Assembly: GCA_945913255.1 (NCBI GenBank)
Contig: CAMEDC010000025.1
Span: 1 to 46,535, forward strand
Reading direction: 5' to 3'
Source of the DNA: an uncultured Lachnospiraceae bacterium
Lineage (GTDB): Bacteria > Bacillota > Clostridia > Lachnospirales > Lachnospiraceae
Length of the DNA stretch: 46,535 nt
The position numbers were made by a program, and so were the translations under genes. Below, piece by piece: positions 24,956 through 34,872 of this stretch. The first letter of the stretch is position 1; each line of letters starts with the position of its first letter. Below the pieces are notes generated by a model. It made no database searches, was not told where the DNA came from, and saw nothing but the letters and a program-made list of their open reading frames with translations.

Positions 24956-26713
24956 ATGAACGAAGAATTAACGGGCAAAATGAAACAGGAGAAAAAGAAG
25001 GACGGAAAAACTGCCGGAAAGAGAAAGGTGGCACTGCTTCAGGGGGTGCAGGCTAAAGTTTTGTCACTGACAATTTTTGCAGTGGCGATTTCGGTGATTT
25101 TGTTCATGTGGATGGGAATCAAGGCTTTCAGTGGAGCGCTTACCAATTTGGTGATGAACAATATGCAGTCCCTTGCAACAGCGTACGGTGCGGAACTGTG
25201 TATGGCAATGCTTGCAAATGACAATACCATGGTTGATACTTATAATCTCACAATGATGTTTGAGAATGTCAGTGTGCTCGGGGTGGACGGCAGTTACTGT
25301 TATGTAGTGTCCGGTGACGGCACCATGCTGTATCATCCCACGCCGGAGAAAATCGGTCAACCGGTGGAAAATGTAGTGGTATCGGGTCTGGTGGAACAGC
25401 TGAAGCAGGGAAATAAACCGGATCCGGGTGCAATTGAATATGAATTTAAGGGTTCCCAGAAGCTGGCGGGTTATTTTGTACTGCGTGACGGTTCCGCAAT
25501 CGTGGTGCTTACGGCAGACAAGGATGCGGCTCTGGAGGCAATTGACAGCTTTATCGCACAGTGTATTGGTGTTACCGTACTGATTCTGCTGATTGTGATA
25601 GTGTTGGGAGCATTGATATCACGTTCCATTGCAAAACCGATCAAACAGCTGACACAGGTCATCGACCAGAATGCGGCATTGGATTTCAGTGAAAATAAAG
25701 TCAGCGAGAAGCTTGGCAAGGGCAAGGGTGAGACGGCTATTATGAGCAGTGCCATGGAGGCCATGCGCGGCAATTTGGTAAGTATGGTGGAAAAACTGGC
25801 AGATACTGCGGACAGACTTCAGATCAATGCCGACGGGCTGAAAGGAATTGTGGAGGAACTGAACAGCAATTCCTGCGATAACTCTGCAACCAGCCAGGAA
25901 CTGGCGGCAAGCATGGAGGAAACCTCCGCAACCACGCAGATTATTGACGAGAAGATGACAGGTGTCAATGAAAATGCCCAGAAGATTGGTCTCCTGACAA
26001 CGGAAGGAGAAAAGAGTGCAAGGGAGATTATCGAGAAGGCGGAGGGCTTGAAGAGAAATACGGAGGAAGCCAACGACAAGACGAAAGATATTTATTCCAA
26101 AGTGAAGAAGGAATCCGATGAGGCAATAGAAAAGGCTAAGGAAATCAGCCAGATTAATGTGCTGACGGATGCAATCGCGGCGATTGCAAGCCAGACGGAG
26201 CTGCTCTCTCTGAATGCATCCATCGAGGCGGCGAGAGCGGGGGAAGCCGGAAGAGGATTTGCGGTGGTTGCCGGAGAAATCGGCAGTCTTGCATCCCAGT
26301 CAACGGAAACAGCGAACAATATCACTGCCATTGTGTCTACCGTGAAGGATGCAGCAGACAGCATGGAAAAATGCCTGGTACAGATGATTCGTTTCATGGA
26401 GGAAACGGTTATCGCCGATTACGAGAATTTCATCAAGGTAAGTGAGGAGTACAGTGCAGATGCAAGAGGTTTCTCAGACGATATGCGGAATATCAATGCG
26501 TCCATCACGGAACTGGAGGAGAATATAAGCGATATTGCCAATTCTGTCCAGGATATCAACAGAACGGTTAACGAGGCTGCAATCAGTGTCAATGACATTG
26601 CGCAGAAAGCGACTGACATGGTGGGATACGCAAGTGATACGGGCGAAAAGGCAGAAGACAACGCAGAGTTTGCGAAACAGCTGGAAGAGATTGTAAAACA
26701 GTTTAAGATATAA
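24956..26713 (+). CDS. Methyl-accepting chemotaxis protein (Cache-type chemoreceptor)
   Basis: The product is 585 residues, with GCAGGAGG seven bases before ATG 24956. Membrane spans at ~37-58 and ~200-222 enclose a single-Cache-like extracellular sensor ([26 protein letters not shown]). A HAMP segment follows at ~222-275, then the cytoplasmic signalling domain with the conserved hairpin [35 protein letters not shown] near 405-440. The tip is canonical apart from ETS-rich helices common in Lachnospiraceae receptors. It signals to CheA/CheW at the membrane. A TATAAT at 24918-24923 marks a likely -10, but I see no matching -35. A strong terminator follows. Confidence 0.93.
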   Translation: MNEELTGKMKQEKKKDGKTAGKRKVALLQGVQAKVLSLTIFAVAISVILFMWMGIKAFSGALTNLVMNNMQSLATAYGAELCMAMLANDNTMVDTYNLTMMFENVSVLGVDGSYCYVVSGDGTMLYHPTPEKIGQPVENVVVSGLVEQLKQGNKPDPGAIEYEFKGSQKLAGYFVLRDGSAIVVLTADKDAALEAIDSFIAQCIGVTVLILLIVIVLGALISRSIAKPIKQLTQVIDQNAALDFSENKVSEKLGKGKGETAIMSSAMEAMRGNLVSMVEKLADTADRLQINADGLKGIVEELNSNSCDNSATSQELAASMEETSATTQIIDEKMTGVNENAQKIGLLTTEGEKSAREIIEKAEGLKRNTEEANDKTKDIYSKVKKESDEAIEKAKEISQINVLTDAIAAIASQTELLSLNASIEAARAGEAGRGFAVVAGEIGSLASQSTETANNITAIVSTVKDAADSMEKCLVQMIRFMEETVIADYENFIKVSEEYSADARGFSDDMRNINASITELEENISDIANSVQDINRTVNEAAISVNDIAQKATDMVGYASDTGEKAEDNAEFAKQLEEIVKQFKI

Positions 26714-26742
26714 TGAGCGCAAAAGAAAAACAAGCGTCTCGA

Positions 26743-26779
26743 AGAAGCGGAGAACGAAAAGAGTTCTCCGCTTCTTTTT
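26743..26779 (+). terminator. Terminator after the chemoreceptor gene
   Basis: A perfect 13-bp stem, AGAAGCGGAGAAC (26743-26755) with 26763-26775, encloses a 7-base loop and is followed by TTTT. It isolates the chemoreceptor from the fatty-acid operon. Confidence 0.9.
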
Positions 26780-26807
26780 GCTGCAAAAAAAAGTTTCGTT
26801 TTCCCTA

Positions 26808-26836
26808 TTGACAAAACAACGCAACAGTTGTATAGT
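26808..26836 (+). promoter_or_regulatory. Promoter of the fatty-acid synthesis operon
   Basis: TTGACA (26808-26813) and TATAGT (26831-26836) are 17 bases apart, close to sigma-A consensus. The start would be near 26843, giving a leader of ~110 bases before acpP, immediately covered by the FabT-like operator. Confidence 0.85.
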
Positions 26837-26840
26837 TCCA

Positions 26841-26895
26841 AATAGTTTGAATATCAAATATCTTGATAGTCAAACAAATAGAATTTCAAACTATT
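26841..26895 (+). promoter_or_regulatory. FabT-like operator cluster in the fab leader
   Basis: AGTTTGAATATCAAATA (26844-26860) matches the FabT consensus ANTTTGATTATCAAATT at all but two positions. A weaker copy follows at 26860-26876. The outer bases 26841-26851 and 26885-26895 form a perfect 11-bp inverted repeat, and TATCAA/TTGATA (26852-26857, 26863-26868) nests inside. The first site abuts the predicted start of transcription, so repression by the FabT encoded at 34420 is likely. Confidence 0.75.
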
Positions 26896-26952
26896 TAACG
26901 TAGTATAAAAAACTACAAGAAAGAAAAAAGAAAGTGAAAAAAGGAGAAGAGA

Positions 26953-27189
26953 ATGATGTTAGAAAAGGTTAAGGCAGTTATTGAGGAGAAATTGAATGCA
27001 GACGGTATGGATATTACAGCAGAAACAAGCTTTAAGGAGGATTTGAACGCAGATTCTCTGGATTTGTTTGAAATGGTAATGGCTCTGGAGGATGAGTTCG
27101 GTATCGAAATTCCTTCCGAGGATTTGGAGCAGCTTGTGACAGTAGGGGATGTTCTGGAGTATCTGAAGAGCAAGGGCGTAGAGGACTAA
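26953..27189 (+). CDS. acpP: Acyl carrier protein
   Basis: The product is 78 residues, acidic and helical. DLNADSLDLFEMVMALEDEFG contains the phosphopantetheine-bearing Ser35 in the classic DSLD context. It carries growing acyl chains between the Fab enzymes. AAGGAG precedes the double ATG (26953/26956). It is the first gene of the operon, and fabK starts three bases after its stop. In many bacteria acpP sits near fabG-fabF; here it leads a FabK-type cluster, usual for Clostridia. Confidence 0.97.
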   Translation: MMLEKVKAVIEEKLNADGMDITAETSFKEDLNADSLDLFEMVMALEDEFGIEIPSEDLEQLVTVGDVLEYLKSKGVED

Positions 27190-27192
27190 TTT

Positions 27193-28128
27193 ATGAAAAC
27201 AAGACTGACAGAGTTATTGGAGATTGAATATCCCATTATCCAGGGCGGTATGGCCTGGGTTGCGGAACATCAACTGGCAGCTGCAGTATCAGAGGCAGGC
27301 GGCCTTGGAATCATCGGAGCAGGCGGTGCCCCTGCAGCGTTTGTACGGGAGCAGGTGCAGAAGGCAAAGGAAAAAACAGACAAACCTTTTGGCGTCAACA
27401 TTATGCTGATGAATCCCGAAGCAGACCAGATTGCAGAGGTAGTTGTGGAAGAAGGCGTCAAGGTAGTGACGACGGGAGCAGGAAACCCCGGTAAGTATAT
27501 GAAGATGTGGAAGGATGCCGGAATCAAGGTGATTCCCGTGGTGGCAAGCAGTGCCATGGCAAAACTGATGGAACGTGCCGGAGCGGATGCTGTTGTGGCG
27601 GAAGGTATGGAAAGCGGAGGGCACATTGGTTCTCTTACTACCATGGCACTGGTTCCTCAGGTGGTGGATGCAGTTTCCATTCCTGTCATAGCAGCCGGCG
27701 GAATCGGAGACGGAAGAGGATTGGCAGCCGCTCTGATGCTGGGGGCTGAAGGTGTACAGATGGGTACCCGTTTTGTTGTTGCAAAGGAATCCATCGTACA
27801 TCCGAATTATAAAGAGAAATTGATAAAGGCGAAGGATATTGATTCTGAGGTGACGGGTATGAGCACCGGACATCCGGTTCGTTCTCTTCGCAACAAGATG
27901 ACAAAGGAATATCTGAGACTGGAAAAAGAAGGCGCTGATTTTGAAACGCTGGAGAAATTGGGTCTTGGAGCTCTCCGCAAGGCAGTTGTGGAAGGGGACG
28001 TGGTGAACGGAACCGTGATGGCCGGCCAGATTGCGGGTATGGTAAATAAGGAACAGACCTGCCGGGAAATGATTCTGGAAATTATGGAACAGGCAGAAAA
28101 ACTGCTTGTAGGGACATCGAAGGCATAG
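27193..28128 (+). CDS. fabK: Enoyl-ACP reductase FabK (FMN-dependent)
   Basis: The product is 311 residues and of the nitronate-monooxygenase-like TIM-barrel family. The opening TRLTELLEIEYPIIQGGMAWV, the glycine-rich AGGLGIIGAGGA, AEGMESGGHIG and AAGGIGDGRGLAAALMLGAEGVQMGTRF form the FMN-binding signature. In this operon setting the product is FabK, which reduces trans-2-enoyl-ACP with NADH, the last step of chain elongation. No fabI or fabV is nearby, so FabK is probably the main enoyl reductase; FabK enzymes are typically insensitive to triclosan. Confidence 0.95.
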   Translation: MKTRLTELLEIEYPIIQGGMAWVAEHQLAAAVSEAGGLGIIGAGGAPAAFVREQVQKAKEKTDKPFGVNIMLMNPEADQIAEVVVEEGVKVVTTGAGNPGKYMKMWKDAGIKVIPVVASSAMAKLMERAGADAVVAEGMESGGHIGSLTTMALVPQVVDAVSIPVIAAGGIGDGRGLAAALMLGAEGVQMGTRFVVAKESIVHPNYKEKLIKAKDIDSEVTGMSTGHPVRSLRNKMTKEYLRLEKEGADFETLEKLGLGALRKAVVEGDVVNGTVMAGQIAGMVNKEQTCREMILEIMEQAEKLLVGTSKA

Positions 28129-28140
28129 GAGTGAGAGAGT

Positions 28141-29067
28141 ATGAGCAAAACAGCATTTATTTTCCCGGGACAGGGTGCCCAGTATGTGGGAATGGGTAAG
28201 GATTTTTATGATACATATGAGACGGCAAGAAAGGTTTATGAGCTTGCCCGGGAGGCAACCGGTCTGGATGTGGCGGAGCTTTGTTTTACGGAGAATGAAC
28301 AGCTGAACATTACCGAGTATACACAGATTGCCATGCTGACAACGGAAGTGGCTATTTTGAAGGTGCTGGAGGAACGGGGCTTTACCGCGGACTGCTGTGC
28401 GGGCTTAAGCCTCGGAGAGTATGGTGCTCTGGCAGCAGCGGATGTGATGGAACTGAAGGATTTGTTTCAACTGATTCGCAGCCGCGGTATTTTTATGCAG
28501 GATGCGTATCCCACAGGCGGTGCCATGACTGCGGTGCTGGGACTGGATGCGGAAACCATTGCAAAGGTTTGTGAGGAGACAGAAGGAATTGTTTCAATTG
28601 CAAACGATAACTGTCCCGGACAGATTGTCATTACCGGTGAGGCGGAGGCTGTGCAGAAGGCAGCAGAGAAGCTGAAGGCAGCAGGCGCGAAGAGATGTGT
28701 CCCGCTGAAGGTAAGCGGTCCTTTCCACTCAAAACTGCTGGAAGGTGCGGGAGAAAAACTGTCAGAAAAGCTGCAGGACGTTGCGGTAAAGAATCCGAAG
28801 ATTCCTTATTATTGCAATGTGGAAGCGGCACCTGTGACAGAGAGCACACGGGTGAAGGAACTGCTGGCAAAACAGGTATCCGGCACAGTCAGATGGAGAG
28901 AAACCATGAACCTGATGATAGAATCCGGTGTGGATACTTTCATCGAAATCGGTCCCGGAAAGACACTGGCAGGATTCCTGCGTAAAATCAGCAGAGATGT
29001 AACCGTAAAGAATGTGGAAACAGTGGAAAATCTAAAAACACTGGCAAAGGAAAAGGCGGAACAGTAA
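28141..29067 (+). CDS. fabD: Malonyl-CoA:ACP transacylase
   Basis: The product is 308 residues. FPGQGAQYVGMG opens the protein, the nucleophile is Ser90 in AGLSLGEYGAL, and the catalytic His is His196 in GPFHSKLL. It loads malonate from malonyl-CoA onto ACP, supplying extender units. An AGGAG site lies upstream of ATG 28141. The stop is immediately followed by the fabG ATG. Length and motifs are normal. Confidence 0.97.
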   Translation: MSKTAFIFPGQGAQYVGMGKDFYDTYETARKVYELAREATGLDVAELCFTENEQLNITEYTQIAMLTTEVAILKVLEERGFTADCCAGLSLGEYGALAAADVMELKDLFQLIRSRGIFMQDAYPTGGAMTAVLGLDAETIAKVCEETEGIVSIANDNCPGQIVITGEAEAVQKAAEKLKAAGAKRCVPLKVSGPFHSKLLEGAGEKLSEKLQDVAVKNPKIPYYCNVEAAPVTESTRVKELLAKQVSGTVRWRETMNLMIESGVDTFIEIGPGKTLAGFLRKISRDVTVKNVETVENLKTLAKEKAEQ

Positions 29068-29826
29068 ATGGAGCAGAAGCATGAGGAATTAAGCGGTAAG
29101 GTAGCTCTGGTGACGGGAGCTTCCCGGGGCATCGGCAGAGCTATTGCCCTGAAGCTTGCGGAAAAAGGAGCTTTTGTGCTGGTAAATTACAATGGTTCCA
29201 GGGAAAAAGCCCTGGAAACAGTGGCAGAGATAGAAGCAAAAGGCGGCAGCGCGGAAGCGGTGGGCTGTGACGTATCCGACTTCAGCGCCTGCCAGAATAT
29301 GATAGAAGAGATTCTGAAGAAGCATGAACACGTGGATATTCTGGTGAACAATGCCGGTATCACAAGGGATAATCTCATTCTCCGCATGAAAGAGGAAGAG
29401 TTTGACCAGGTGCTGAATATTAATCTGAAGGGTGCATTTAATACCATTCGTCATCTCTCCAGACAGTTCCTGAAGCAGAAGAGCGGAAAAATCATTAATA
29501 TTTCTTCCGTTTCCGGTGTCCTTGGAAATGCGGGGCAGGCCAATTACTCCGCATCCAAAGCGGGGGTAATCGGGCTTACCAAAAGTGTGGCAAGAGAGCT
29601 TGCCAGCCGCGGAATCTGTGTCAATGCCGTGGCACCCGGATTTGTGGAGACCGAGATGACTGCCGGGTTGTCTGAAAAGACAAGGGAGGCTGCGATAGCT
29701 TCCGTGCCTATGGGCAGAATGGCAAAGCCTGAGGAGATTGCAGAAGTAACAGCATTCCTGGCAGGAAGCGGTTCAGATTATATTACCGGACAGGTGATTT
29801 GTGTGGATGGAGGCATGGCAACGTGA
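29068..29826 (+). CDS. fabG: 3-oxoacyl-ACP reductase
   Basis: The product is 252 residues and a short-chain dehydrogenase. TGASRGIG (16-23) binds the cofactor, NNAG is at 94-97, and the catalytic set is Ser147, Tyr160 and Lys164 (YSASK). The C-terminal [12 protein letters not shown] is typical of FabG. It reduces 3-oxoacyl-ACP with NADPH. Its TGA overlaps the GTG start of fabF, indicating translational coupling. Confidence 0.97.
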   Translation: MEQKHEELSGKVALVTGASRGIGRAIALKLAEKGAFVLVNYNGSREKALETVAEIEAKGGSAEAVGCDVSDFSACQNMIEEILKKHEHVDILVNNAGITRDNLILRMKEEEFDQVLNINLKGAFNTIRHLSRQFLKQKSGKIINISSVSGVLGNAGQANYSASKAGVIGLTKSVARELASRGICVNAVAPGFVETEMTAGLSEKTREAAIASVPMGRMAKPEEIAEVTAFLAGSGSDYITGQVICVDGGMAT

Positions 29827-31058
29827 AAAGAAGAGTAGTAGTGACGGGAATGGGAGCAGTAACACCCATCGGTATCGGAGTAGAGGAGTTCTGGAAAGGC
29901 ATCAAAGAGGAGAAAATCGGGTTTGCACCCATTACCAGATTTGATGCAACAGATTACAAATGTAAGCTGGCGGCCGAAATAAAGGATTTTCAGCCGGAAA
30001 ATTATATGGACAAAAAGGCAGCAAGACGCATGGAGCAGTTCTGCCAGTTTGCGGTGGCGGCGGCAGGAGAGGCAATCGCCGACGCAAAGCTGGATATGGA
30101 ACAGGAGGATCCTTATCTGGTCGGCTGTGCTGTGGGAAGCGGTATCGGTAGCCTGCAGGCAATGGAGAGAGAGTATGGCAGACTGACGGAAAAAGGACCT
30201 TCCAGAGTCGGTCCCTTGTTTGTACCGCTCATGATTTCCAACATGGCAGCAGGAAATGTGAGCATCACTTTCGGGCTGAAGGGTAAGAGCCTGAATGTTG
30301 TGACGGCCTGCGCGACAGGCACAAACTCGATCGGTGAGGCTTTTCGTGCCATTCAGTACGGTGAGGCAGATGTCATGGTGGCAGGCGGTACGGAGAGTGC
30401 GGTAACACCGATGGGCATCGCCGGTTTTACGGCGCTGACGGCTCTGTCCGACAGTAACGATCCGGCGAGATGTTCCATTCCCTTTGACAAGGACCGCAGC
30501 GGTTTCGTCATGGGGGAGGGAGCCGGCGTTGTTGTGCTGGAGGAACTGGAACATGCAAAGAAGCGCGGTGCGCATATTTATGCGGAGGTTCTGGGATACG
30601 GGTGTTCCTCGGATGCTTACCATATTACTTCTCCTGCGGAAGACGGAGCCGGTGCTGCAAGAGCCATGAAAAACGCCATGGAGGACGGCGGTGTCGCACC
30701 TGAGAAACTGACCTATATTAATGCACACGGTACCAGTACCCATCATAACGATTTATTCGAAACGAGAGCAATCAAGCTGACCTTCGGGGAACATGCAAAA
30801 GATATGAAGATTAATTCCACCAAGTCCATGGTAGGACATCTTCTGGGTGCTGCAGGAGCAGTTGAGTTTATCACCTGTGTCAAGGAAGTGGAGGAAGGCT
30901 TTATCCACAGAACCGTGGGATTACAGGAGACCGAGGGAGAACTTGACCTGAATTACTGTAAGCAGAGCTATCAGGAGGAGGTTCCCTATGCTCTCAGCAA
31001 TTCGCTGGGATTTGGCGGACACAATGCAAGCCTGCTGATCGGAAAGTTTACGGAGTAA
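29823..31058 (+). CDS. fabF: 3-oxoacyl-ACP synthase II
   Basis: The product is 411 residues from GTG 29823, which overlaps the fabG stop; GGAGG lies about nine bases upstream. The condensing-enzyme triad is Cys163 in TACATGTNS, His301 in NAHGTST and His338 in [12 protein letters not shown]. It elongates acyl-ACP with malonyl-ACP and is often involved in temperature control of unsaturation. After GTST comes HHNDLFET, where many homologues have PxND; the rest is ordinary. Confidence 0.96.
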   Translation: MKRRVVVTGMGAVTPIGIGVEEFWKGIKEEKIGFAPITRFDATDYKCKLAAEIKDFQPENYMDKKAARRMEQFCQFAVAAAGEAIADAKLDMEQEDPYLVGCAVGSGIGSLQAMEREYGRLTEKGPSRVGPLFVPLMISNMAAGNVSITFGLKGKSLNVVTACATGTNSIGEAFRAIQYGEADVMVAGGTESAVTPMGIAGFTALTALSDSNDPARCSIPFDKDRSGFVMGEGAGVVVLEELEHAKKRGAHIYAEVLGYGCSSDAYHITSPAEDGAGAARAMKNAMEDGGVAPEKLTYINAHGTSTHHNDLFETRAIKLTFGEHAKDMKINSTKSMVGHLLGAAGAVEFITCVKEVEEGFIHRTVGLQETEGELDLNYCKQSYQEEVPYALSNSLGFGGHNASLLIGKFTE

Positions 31059-31096
31059 CGGACAGGCCGCCGGGTGCGGCAGGAATGGAGAAAAAT

Positions 31097-31525
31097 ATGT
31101 CATTGTATACAGCAAAGGAAATTATGGAAATTCTTCCGCACAGAGCTCCTTTTTTGTTGATTGATACCATTGAGGAGCTGGAGCCGGGCGTGCGGGCACT
31201 GGGGAAAAAATGTGTCAGCATGAACGAGCCGTATTTTCAGGGACATTTTCCCGGAAATCCTGTAATGCCGGGTGTTCTGATTATGGAAGCACTGGCACAG
31301 GTGGGAGCGGTGGCAATTCTGTCACAACCTGAATGGAAGGGAAAGACAGCCTATTTTGCGGGAATTGACAAGGCAAAATTCCGCAGAAAGGTTCTTCCCG
31401 GAGATGTACTGATGCTGGAGATGACCATTATCAAAGTGAAGGGTCCTGTAGGTGTGGGCAAGGCAGTTGCCACGGTAGACGGCAAGGTTGCGGCTCAGGC
31501 GGAACTGACTTTTGCAATTGGGTAA
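31097..31525 (+). CDS. fabZ: 3-hydroxyacyl-ACP dehydratase FabZ
   Basis: The product is 142 residues from ATG 31097; ATG 31085 is possible, but the ATGGAG there serves better as a ribosome binding site. The hot-dog-fold motif [20 protein letters not shown] holds catalytic His50 and Glu64. It dehydrates 3-hydroxyacyl-ACP to trans-2-enoyl-ACP. In related operons accB lies next to fabZ and accC follows, but here neither is present. No fabM, fabN or fabA is seen, so the route to unsaturated chains is not in this window. Confidence 0.95.
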   Translation: MSLYTAKEIMEILPHRAPFLLIDTIEELEPGVRALGKKCVSMNEPYFQGHFPGNPVMPGVLIMEALAQVGAVAILSQPEWKGKTAYFAGIDKAKFRRKVLPGDVLMLEMTIIKVKGPVGVGKAVATVDGKVAAQAELTFAIG

Positions 31526-31552
31526 GACGCAGGCGCTTCCCGCGGGAAAGGC

Positions 31553-33343
31553 ATGGAAATAATTATGAATACAATCATGAAACAGAAGCGGGCTGATTTC
31601 TTTTCCAGGAAACTCAGCAGAATCAATGGAAAATCAAAAAATACGCAGTCTGCAGAGAGCGAAGAGCAGGAGAAAACGGTACAGACGGACCCCCAGGTGA
31701 AAGAGGTCTACCTGATTCGTTGTCCCAAATGCGGTAAGATGGTAGACCGCGAGAGGGTAGTAAAGAAAAAATATATCTGTTATGAGTGCGGAGCCTATTT
31801 CAGGGTAAAAATCCCCAACAGAATCCGTATGGTGGCAGATCCGCATACCTTTGAACCCTGGTTTACGGATATGCCCGTGCGCAATCCCCTTGCCTATGAA
31901 GGGTATGAGGAAAAGCTGGCAGAGGCAAGGGAAAAGACAGGTCTGGATGAGGCTGTAACGGTAGGACGCTGTAAGGTGTTCGGCGAGGACATCGTTCTGG
32001 GAATCTGTGATGCCAGATTTATGATGGCAAGTATGGGACATACCGTCGGTGAGAAAATCACAGCGGCAATTGAGAGAGCCATTGAATTAAAACTTCCCGT
32101 ATTTCTGTTCTGCTGCTCCGGCGGAGCCAGAATGCAGGAGGGAATTGTCTCCCTGATGCAGATGGCAAAAACGTCCGCAGCCATCCAGAAGCTGGGGGAG
32201 GCGGGACTGCTTTACTGTACCGTCCTGACAGACCCTACAACGGGCGGTGTTACCGCAAGTTTTGCCATGCTGGGTGATGTCATCATGGCGGAGCCGGGAG
32301 CACTGGTTGGATTTGCCGGCCCCAGAGTCATCAGACAGACCATTGGTCAGGAACTGCCTGAGGGCTTTCAGACGGCGGAATTTCTGGAGGAGCACGGTAT
32401 CATTGACGGAATCGTAAAGCGTGAAAATCTGAAAAAGACCATTTATTTTCTGGTGAAAGCGCATCAGTGCAAAGAGAAGGAATATGCGGATTTTACACCC
32501 GGCAAGGAATTCCATTTTGTGCTCAATGAGATCTTAAAGGAGCAGTCCTTCAAGGTGCGTCCCAAGAATGCCTGGGAAAAAGTCAAGGCGGTGCGCAAGG
32601 TGGAGAGACCACAGGCATGCGATTATATGGAGCATATTTTTGATTATTTTGTGGAAGCACACGGAGACAGGGCATTCCGTGACGATCCGGCCATTATCGG
32701 TGGTGTCGGATTCCTGGATGGTCAGCCTGTCACGGTCATTGCCGAACATAAAGGCAAGGATATCAAGGAGTGTCAGGAGAGAAACTTCGGTATGCCCATG
32801 CCGGAAGGCTATCGTAAGGCACTTCGTCTGATGAAGCAGGCGGAGAAATTTAACCGTCCGATTGTGAGCTTTGTCAACACTTCCGGCGCATTCTGCGGGA
32901 TTGAAGCGGAAGAGAGAGGACAGGGCGAGGCGATTGCCAGAAACTTAAGAGAAATGTCTGCACTGAAGGTGCCTGTGCTCTGTATCTTTATCGGAGAAGG
33001 CGGCAGCGGCGGTGCACTTGCCACTGCTGTGGGCAATGAGGTCTGGATGCTGGAGAATGCAACCTATTCCATCCTTTCACCGGAAGGTTTTGCATCTATT
33101 TTGTGGAAAGATTCTTCCCGCGCGAAGGAAGCCAGCGAAGTCATGCATATCACGGCGCAGGATTTAAAGCAGCTTCATGTGATTGAAAAAATTATTCCCG
33201 AGTTCGGTGGTGCGGATGCCACAACGGCAGCGGCAATCGGCGGTTATCTGAAAGAACAGATAAAGGATTTCCTGAAACGGTATCAGGGAAAGAGCGGCGA
33301 GGAAATTGCTGCGGAACGATATGAGAGATTTCGGAGGTTTTAA
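31553..33343 (+). CDS. accDA: Fused acetyl-CoA carboxylase carboxyltransferase beta-alpha (AccD-AccA)
   Basis: The product is 596 residues, where AccD and AccA are usually ~290 and ~320 separately. The N-terminal AccD part has the zinc ribbon (Cys57, Cys60, Cys76, Cys79) and [19 protein letters not shown]. The AccA part begins near residue 345 ([21 protein letters not shown]) and has [34 protein letters not shown]. The enzyme transfers carboxyl from carboxybiotin to acetyl-CoA, forming malonyl-CoA. It needs AccB and AccC, which must be encoded elsewhere. The first ~50 residues are a basic, low-complexity lead-in. Confidence 0.95.
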   Translation: MEIIMNTIMKQKRADFFSRKLSRINGKSKNTQSAESEEQEKTVQTDPQVKEVYLIRCPKCGKMVDRERVVKKKYICYECGAYFRVKIPNRIRMVADPHTFEPWFTDMPVRNPLAYEGYEEKLAEAREKTGLDEAVTVGRCKVFGEDIVLGICDARFMMASMGHTVGEKITAAIERAIELKLPVFLFCCSGGARMQEGIVSLMQMAKTSAAIQKLGEAGLLYCTVLTDPTTGGVTASFAMLGDVIMAEPGALVGFAGPRVIRQTIGQELPEGFQTAEFLEEHGIIDGIVKRENLKKTIYFLVKAHQCKEKEYADFTPGKEFHFVLNEILKEQSFKVRPKNAWEKVKAVRKVERPQACDYMEHIFDYFVEAHGDRAFRDDPAIIGGVGFLDGQPVTVIAEHKGKDIKECQERNFGMPMPEGYRKALRLMKQAEKFNRPIVSFVNTSGAFCGIEAEERGQGEAIARNLREMSALKVPVLCIFIGEGGSGGALATAVGNEVWMLENATYSILSPEGFASILWKDSSRAKEASEVMHITAQDLKQLHVIEKIIPEFGGADATTAAAIGGYLKEQIKDFLKRYQGKSGEEIAAERYERFRRF

Positions 33344-33345
33344 GC

Positions 33346-34311
33346 ATGTCAGTCAAAATAGTCGGAACAGGGAGTGCGCTGCCCGAAAACCAGGTTTTGA
33401 ATACAGATCTGGAGAAAATGATGGATACCTCCGATGAGTGGATCCGCGAGAGAACCGGCATTGTCGGAAGGCATATTTCCACGGGAGAAACTGTTGCGGA
33501 CCTTGCCGTGAAGGCATGTGAACGGGCATTGGATAACGCGGGATACGCGCCGGAGCAGATTGACCTTCTGCTGGTGGCAACCTGTACTCCGGAGCGGGCG
33601 GTGCCCTCTGTGGCATGCCAGGTGCAGAGCAGAGTCGGTGCGGATTCTGCGGTGGCAATGGATCTGAATGCAGCCTGTGCAGGCTTTCTGTTTGCGCTGC
33701 ATACGGCGTTTGCCTATGTGGAAGCCGGAATTTACAAAAATGCACTGATTGTGGGTGCCGAGGTGCTGTCAAAAATCGTGGACTGGAACGACAGAGGAAC
33801 CTGTATTCTTTTCGGAGACGGAGCCGGAGCCGTGGTGGTTGAAAAGACGGAAAAAGGTGGGATTCTCGGTTTTGTACAGCATTCTGACGGAAAGCACGGA
33901 GAGGTTCTTCGGTGTGATACGAGAGAACTGAAGAATCCTTATGTGTCTGTCCCCATGGAAAGCCCCTTTGTGAAGATGGACGGAAGAGAGGTGTTTGCCT
34001 TCGCTGTCCGTCAGGTTCCCGCGGGAATCCGGGAAGTTCTGGAAAAAACAGGAAAGAGAATAGAAGAGGTAGACCTCTTTGTTTTGCACCAGGCAAATAA
34101 GCGTATTATTGAGGGCATTGCGAAACGGCTTTCGGTAGATATTGAGCGTTTCCCCGTCAATCTGGACAAGGTTGGCAACATGTCCTCGGCGGCAATTCCC
34201 GTGCTTTTGGATGAACTGAACAGAGAAGGCACATTAAAACGGGGAATGACACTGATTTTGTCCGGCTTCGGAGCCGGTCTTACCTGGGGTGCCTGTGTCC
34301 TGGAATGGTGA
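33346..34311 (+). CDS. fabH: 3-oxoacyl-ACP synthase III
   Basis: The product is 321 residues. The catalytic triad is Cys111 in LNAACAGFLFAL, His248 in VLHQANKRI and Asn278 in KVGNMSSAAIP. FabH starts synthesis by condensing an acyl-CoA primer with malonyl-ACP; its preference sets branched or straight chains, which I cannot read from sequence. It follows accDA by two bases. Being last in the operon is unusual: fabH is commonly near the front next to fabT. Confidence 0.97.
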   Translation: MSVKIVGTGSALPENQVLNTDLEKMMDTSDEWIRERTGIVGRHISTGETVADLAVKACERALDNAGYAPEQIDLLLVATCTPERAVPSVACQVQSRVGADSAVAMDLNAACAGFLFALHTAFAYVEAGIYKNALIVGAEVLSKIVDWNDRGTCILFGDGAGAVVVEKTEKGGILGFVQHSDGKHGEVLRCDTRELKNPYVSVPMESPFVKMDGREVFAFAVRQVPAGIREVLEKTGKRIEEVDLFVLHQANKRIIEGIAKRLSVDIERFPVNLDKVGNMSSAAIPVLLDELNREGTLKRGMTLILSGFGAGLTWGACVLEW

Positions 34312-34342
34312 GGACAATGAGTCCCGTAATGTCGGCCGGGTA

Positions 34343-34370
34343 TTGATTTTTCCTGTGAAATTGGTATAGT
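34343..34370 (+). promoter_or_regulatory. Putative promoter of fabT
   Basis: TTGATT (34343-34348) and TATAGT (34365-34370) are 16 bases apart. They give fabT, the sensor kinase and cls a start independent of the fab operon. Confidence 0.6.
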
Positions 34371-34419
34371 AGAAGTATCGGTAATGATTTGGAAAGAATG
34401 TAATAGGAAGGCAGCAGAG

Positions 34420-34872
34420 ATGGCGCAGATGACGAAGCGCTCCCTGAACGAATTGCTGGTAAATCTCTTCAATCACGTAATGGATTTGGAGGGAAAAGCG
34501 GTAATCACAGAGGAGTACAAGGATATCACGAATAACGATATGCATATTATTGAGGCAATTGGTGTGGAAGAGCCCCGCAATATGTCTGTGATTGCGCACA
34601 GGATGTCTGTCACTGTCAGCACGCTTACCACAAATATGAACGGACTGGAGAAAAAGGGCTATATCCGAAGGGAGAGAAGTCTGGAAGATAAGCGGGTCGT
34701 TTATGTTCTTCTGACGGAAAAGGGGAAGAAAGCTTTCTATCATCACCGTGATTTTCACAAGAAAATGATTAGGGCTATCGTGAAAGACCTGACCGAGGAG
34801 GAGATGGAGGTATTATACCGCTGTCTTAAGAATCTGAATGGTTTTTTGGAGCGGGAAGCGGAGGATAAATGA
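34420..34872 (+). CDS. fabT: FabT-like MarR family repressor of fatty-acid synthesis
   Basis: The product is 150 residues from ATG 34420, chosen because AGGAAGG at 34405-34411 is eight bases away; an ATG at 34384 is open but poorly placed. The sequence follows streptococcal FabT closely: LFNHVMDLEG, YKDITNNDMHIIEAIG, VTVSTLTTNMNGLEKKGYI (recognition helix), RSLEDKRVVYVLLTEKGKKAFYHHRDFHKKMI and LNGFLE. FabT represses fab genes when long-chain acyl-ACP accumulates, and matching operators lie before acpP. Its stop overlaps the start of the sensor kinase (ATGA). Confidence 0.88.
   Translation: MAQMTKRSLNELLVNLFNHVMDLEGKAVITEEYKDITNNDMHIIEAIGVEEPRNMSVIAHRMSVTVSTLTTNMNGLEKKGYIRRERSLEDKRVVYVLLTEKGKKAFYHHRDFHKKMIRAIVKDLTEEEMEVLYRCLKNLNGFLEREAEDK

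Noticed and set aside
29778..30746. 322-codon minus-strand open frame across fabG/fabF
   Set aside because: Antisense shadow; fabF catalytic residues on the plus strand are unambiguous.
33353..34096. 247-codon minus-strand open frame within fabH
   Set aside because: Antisense to fabH and of Pro/Arg/Ser-rich, non-protein-like composition.
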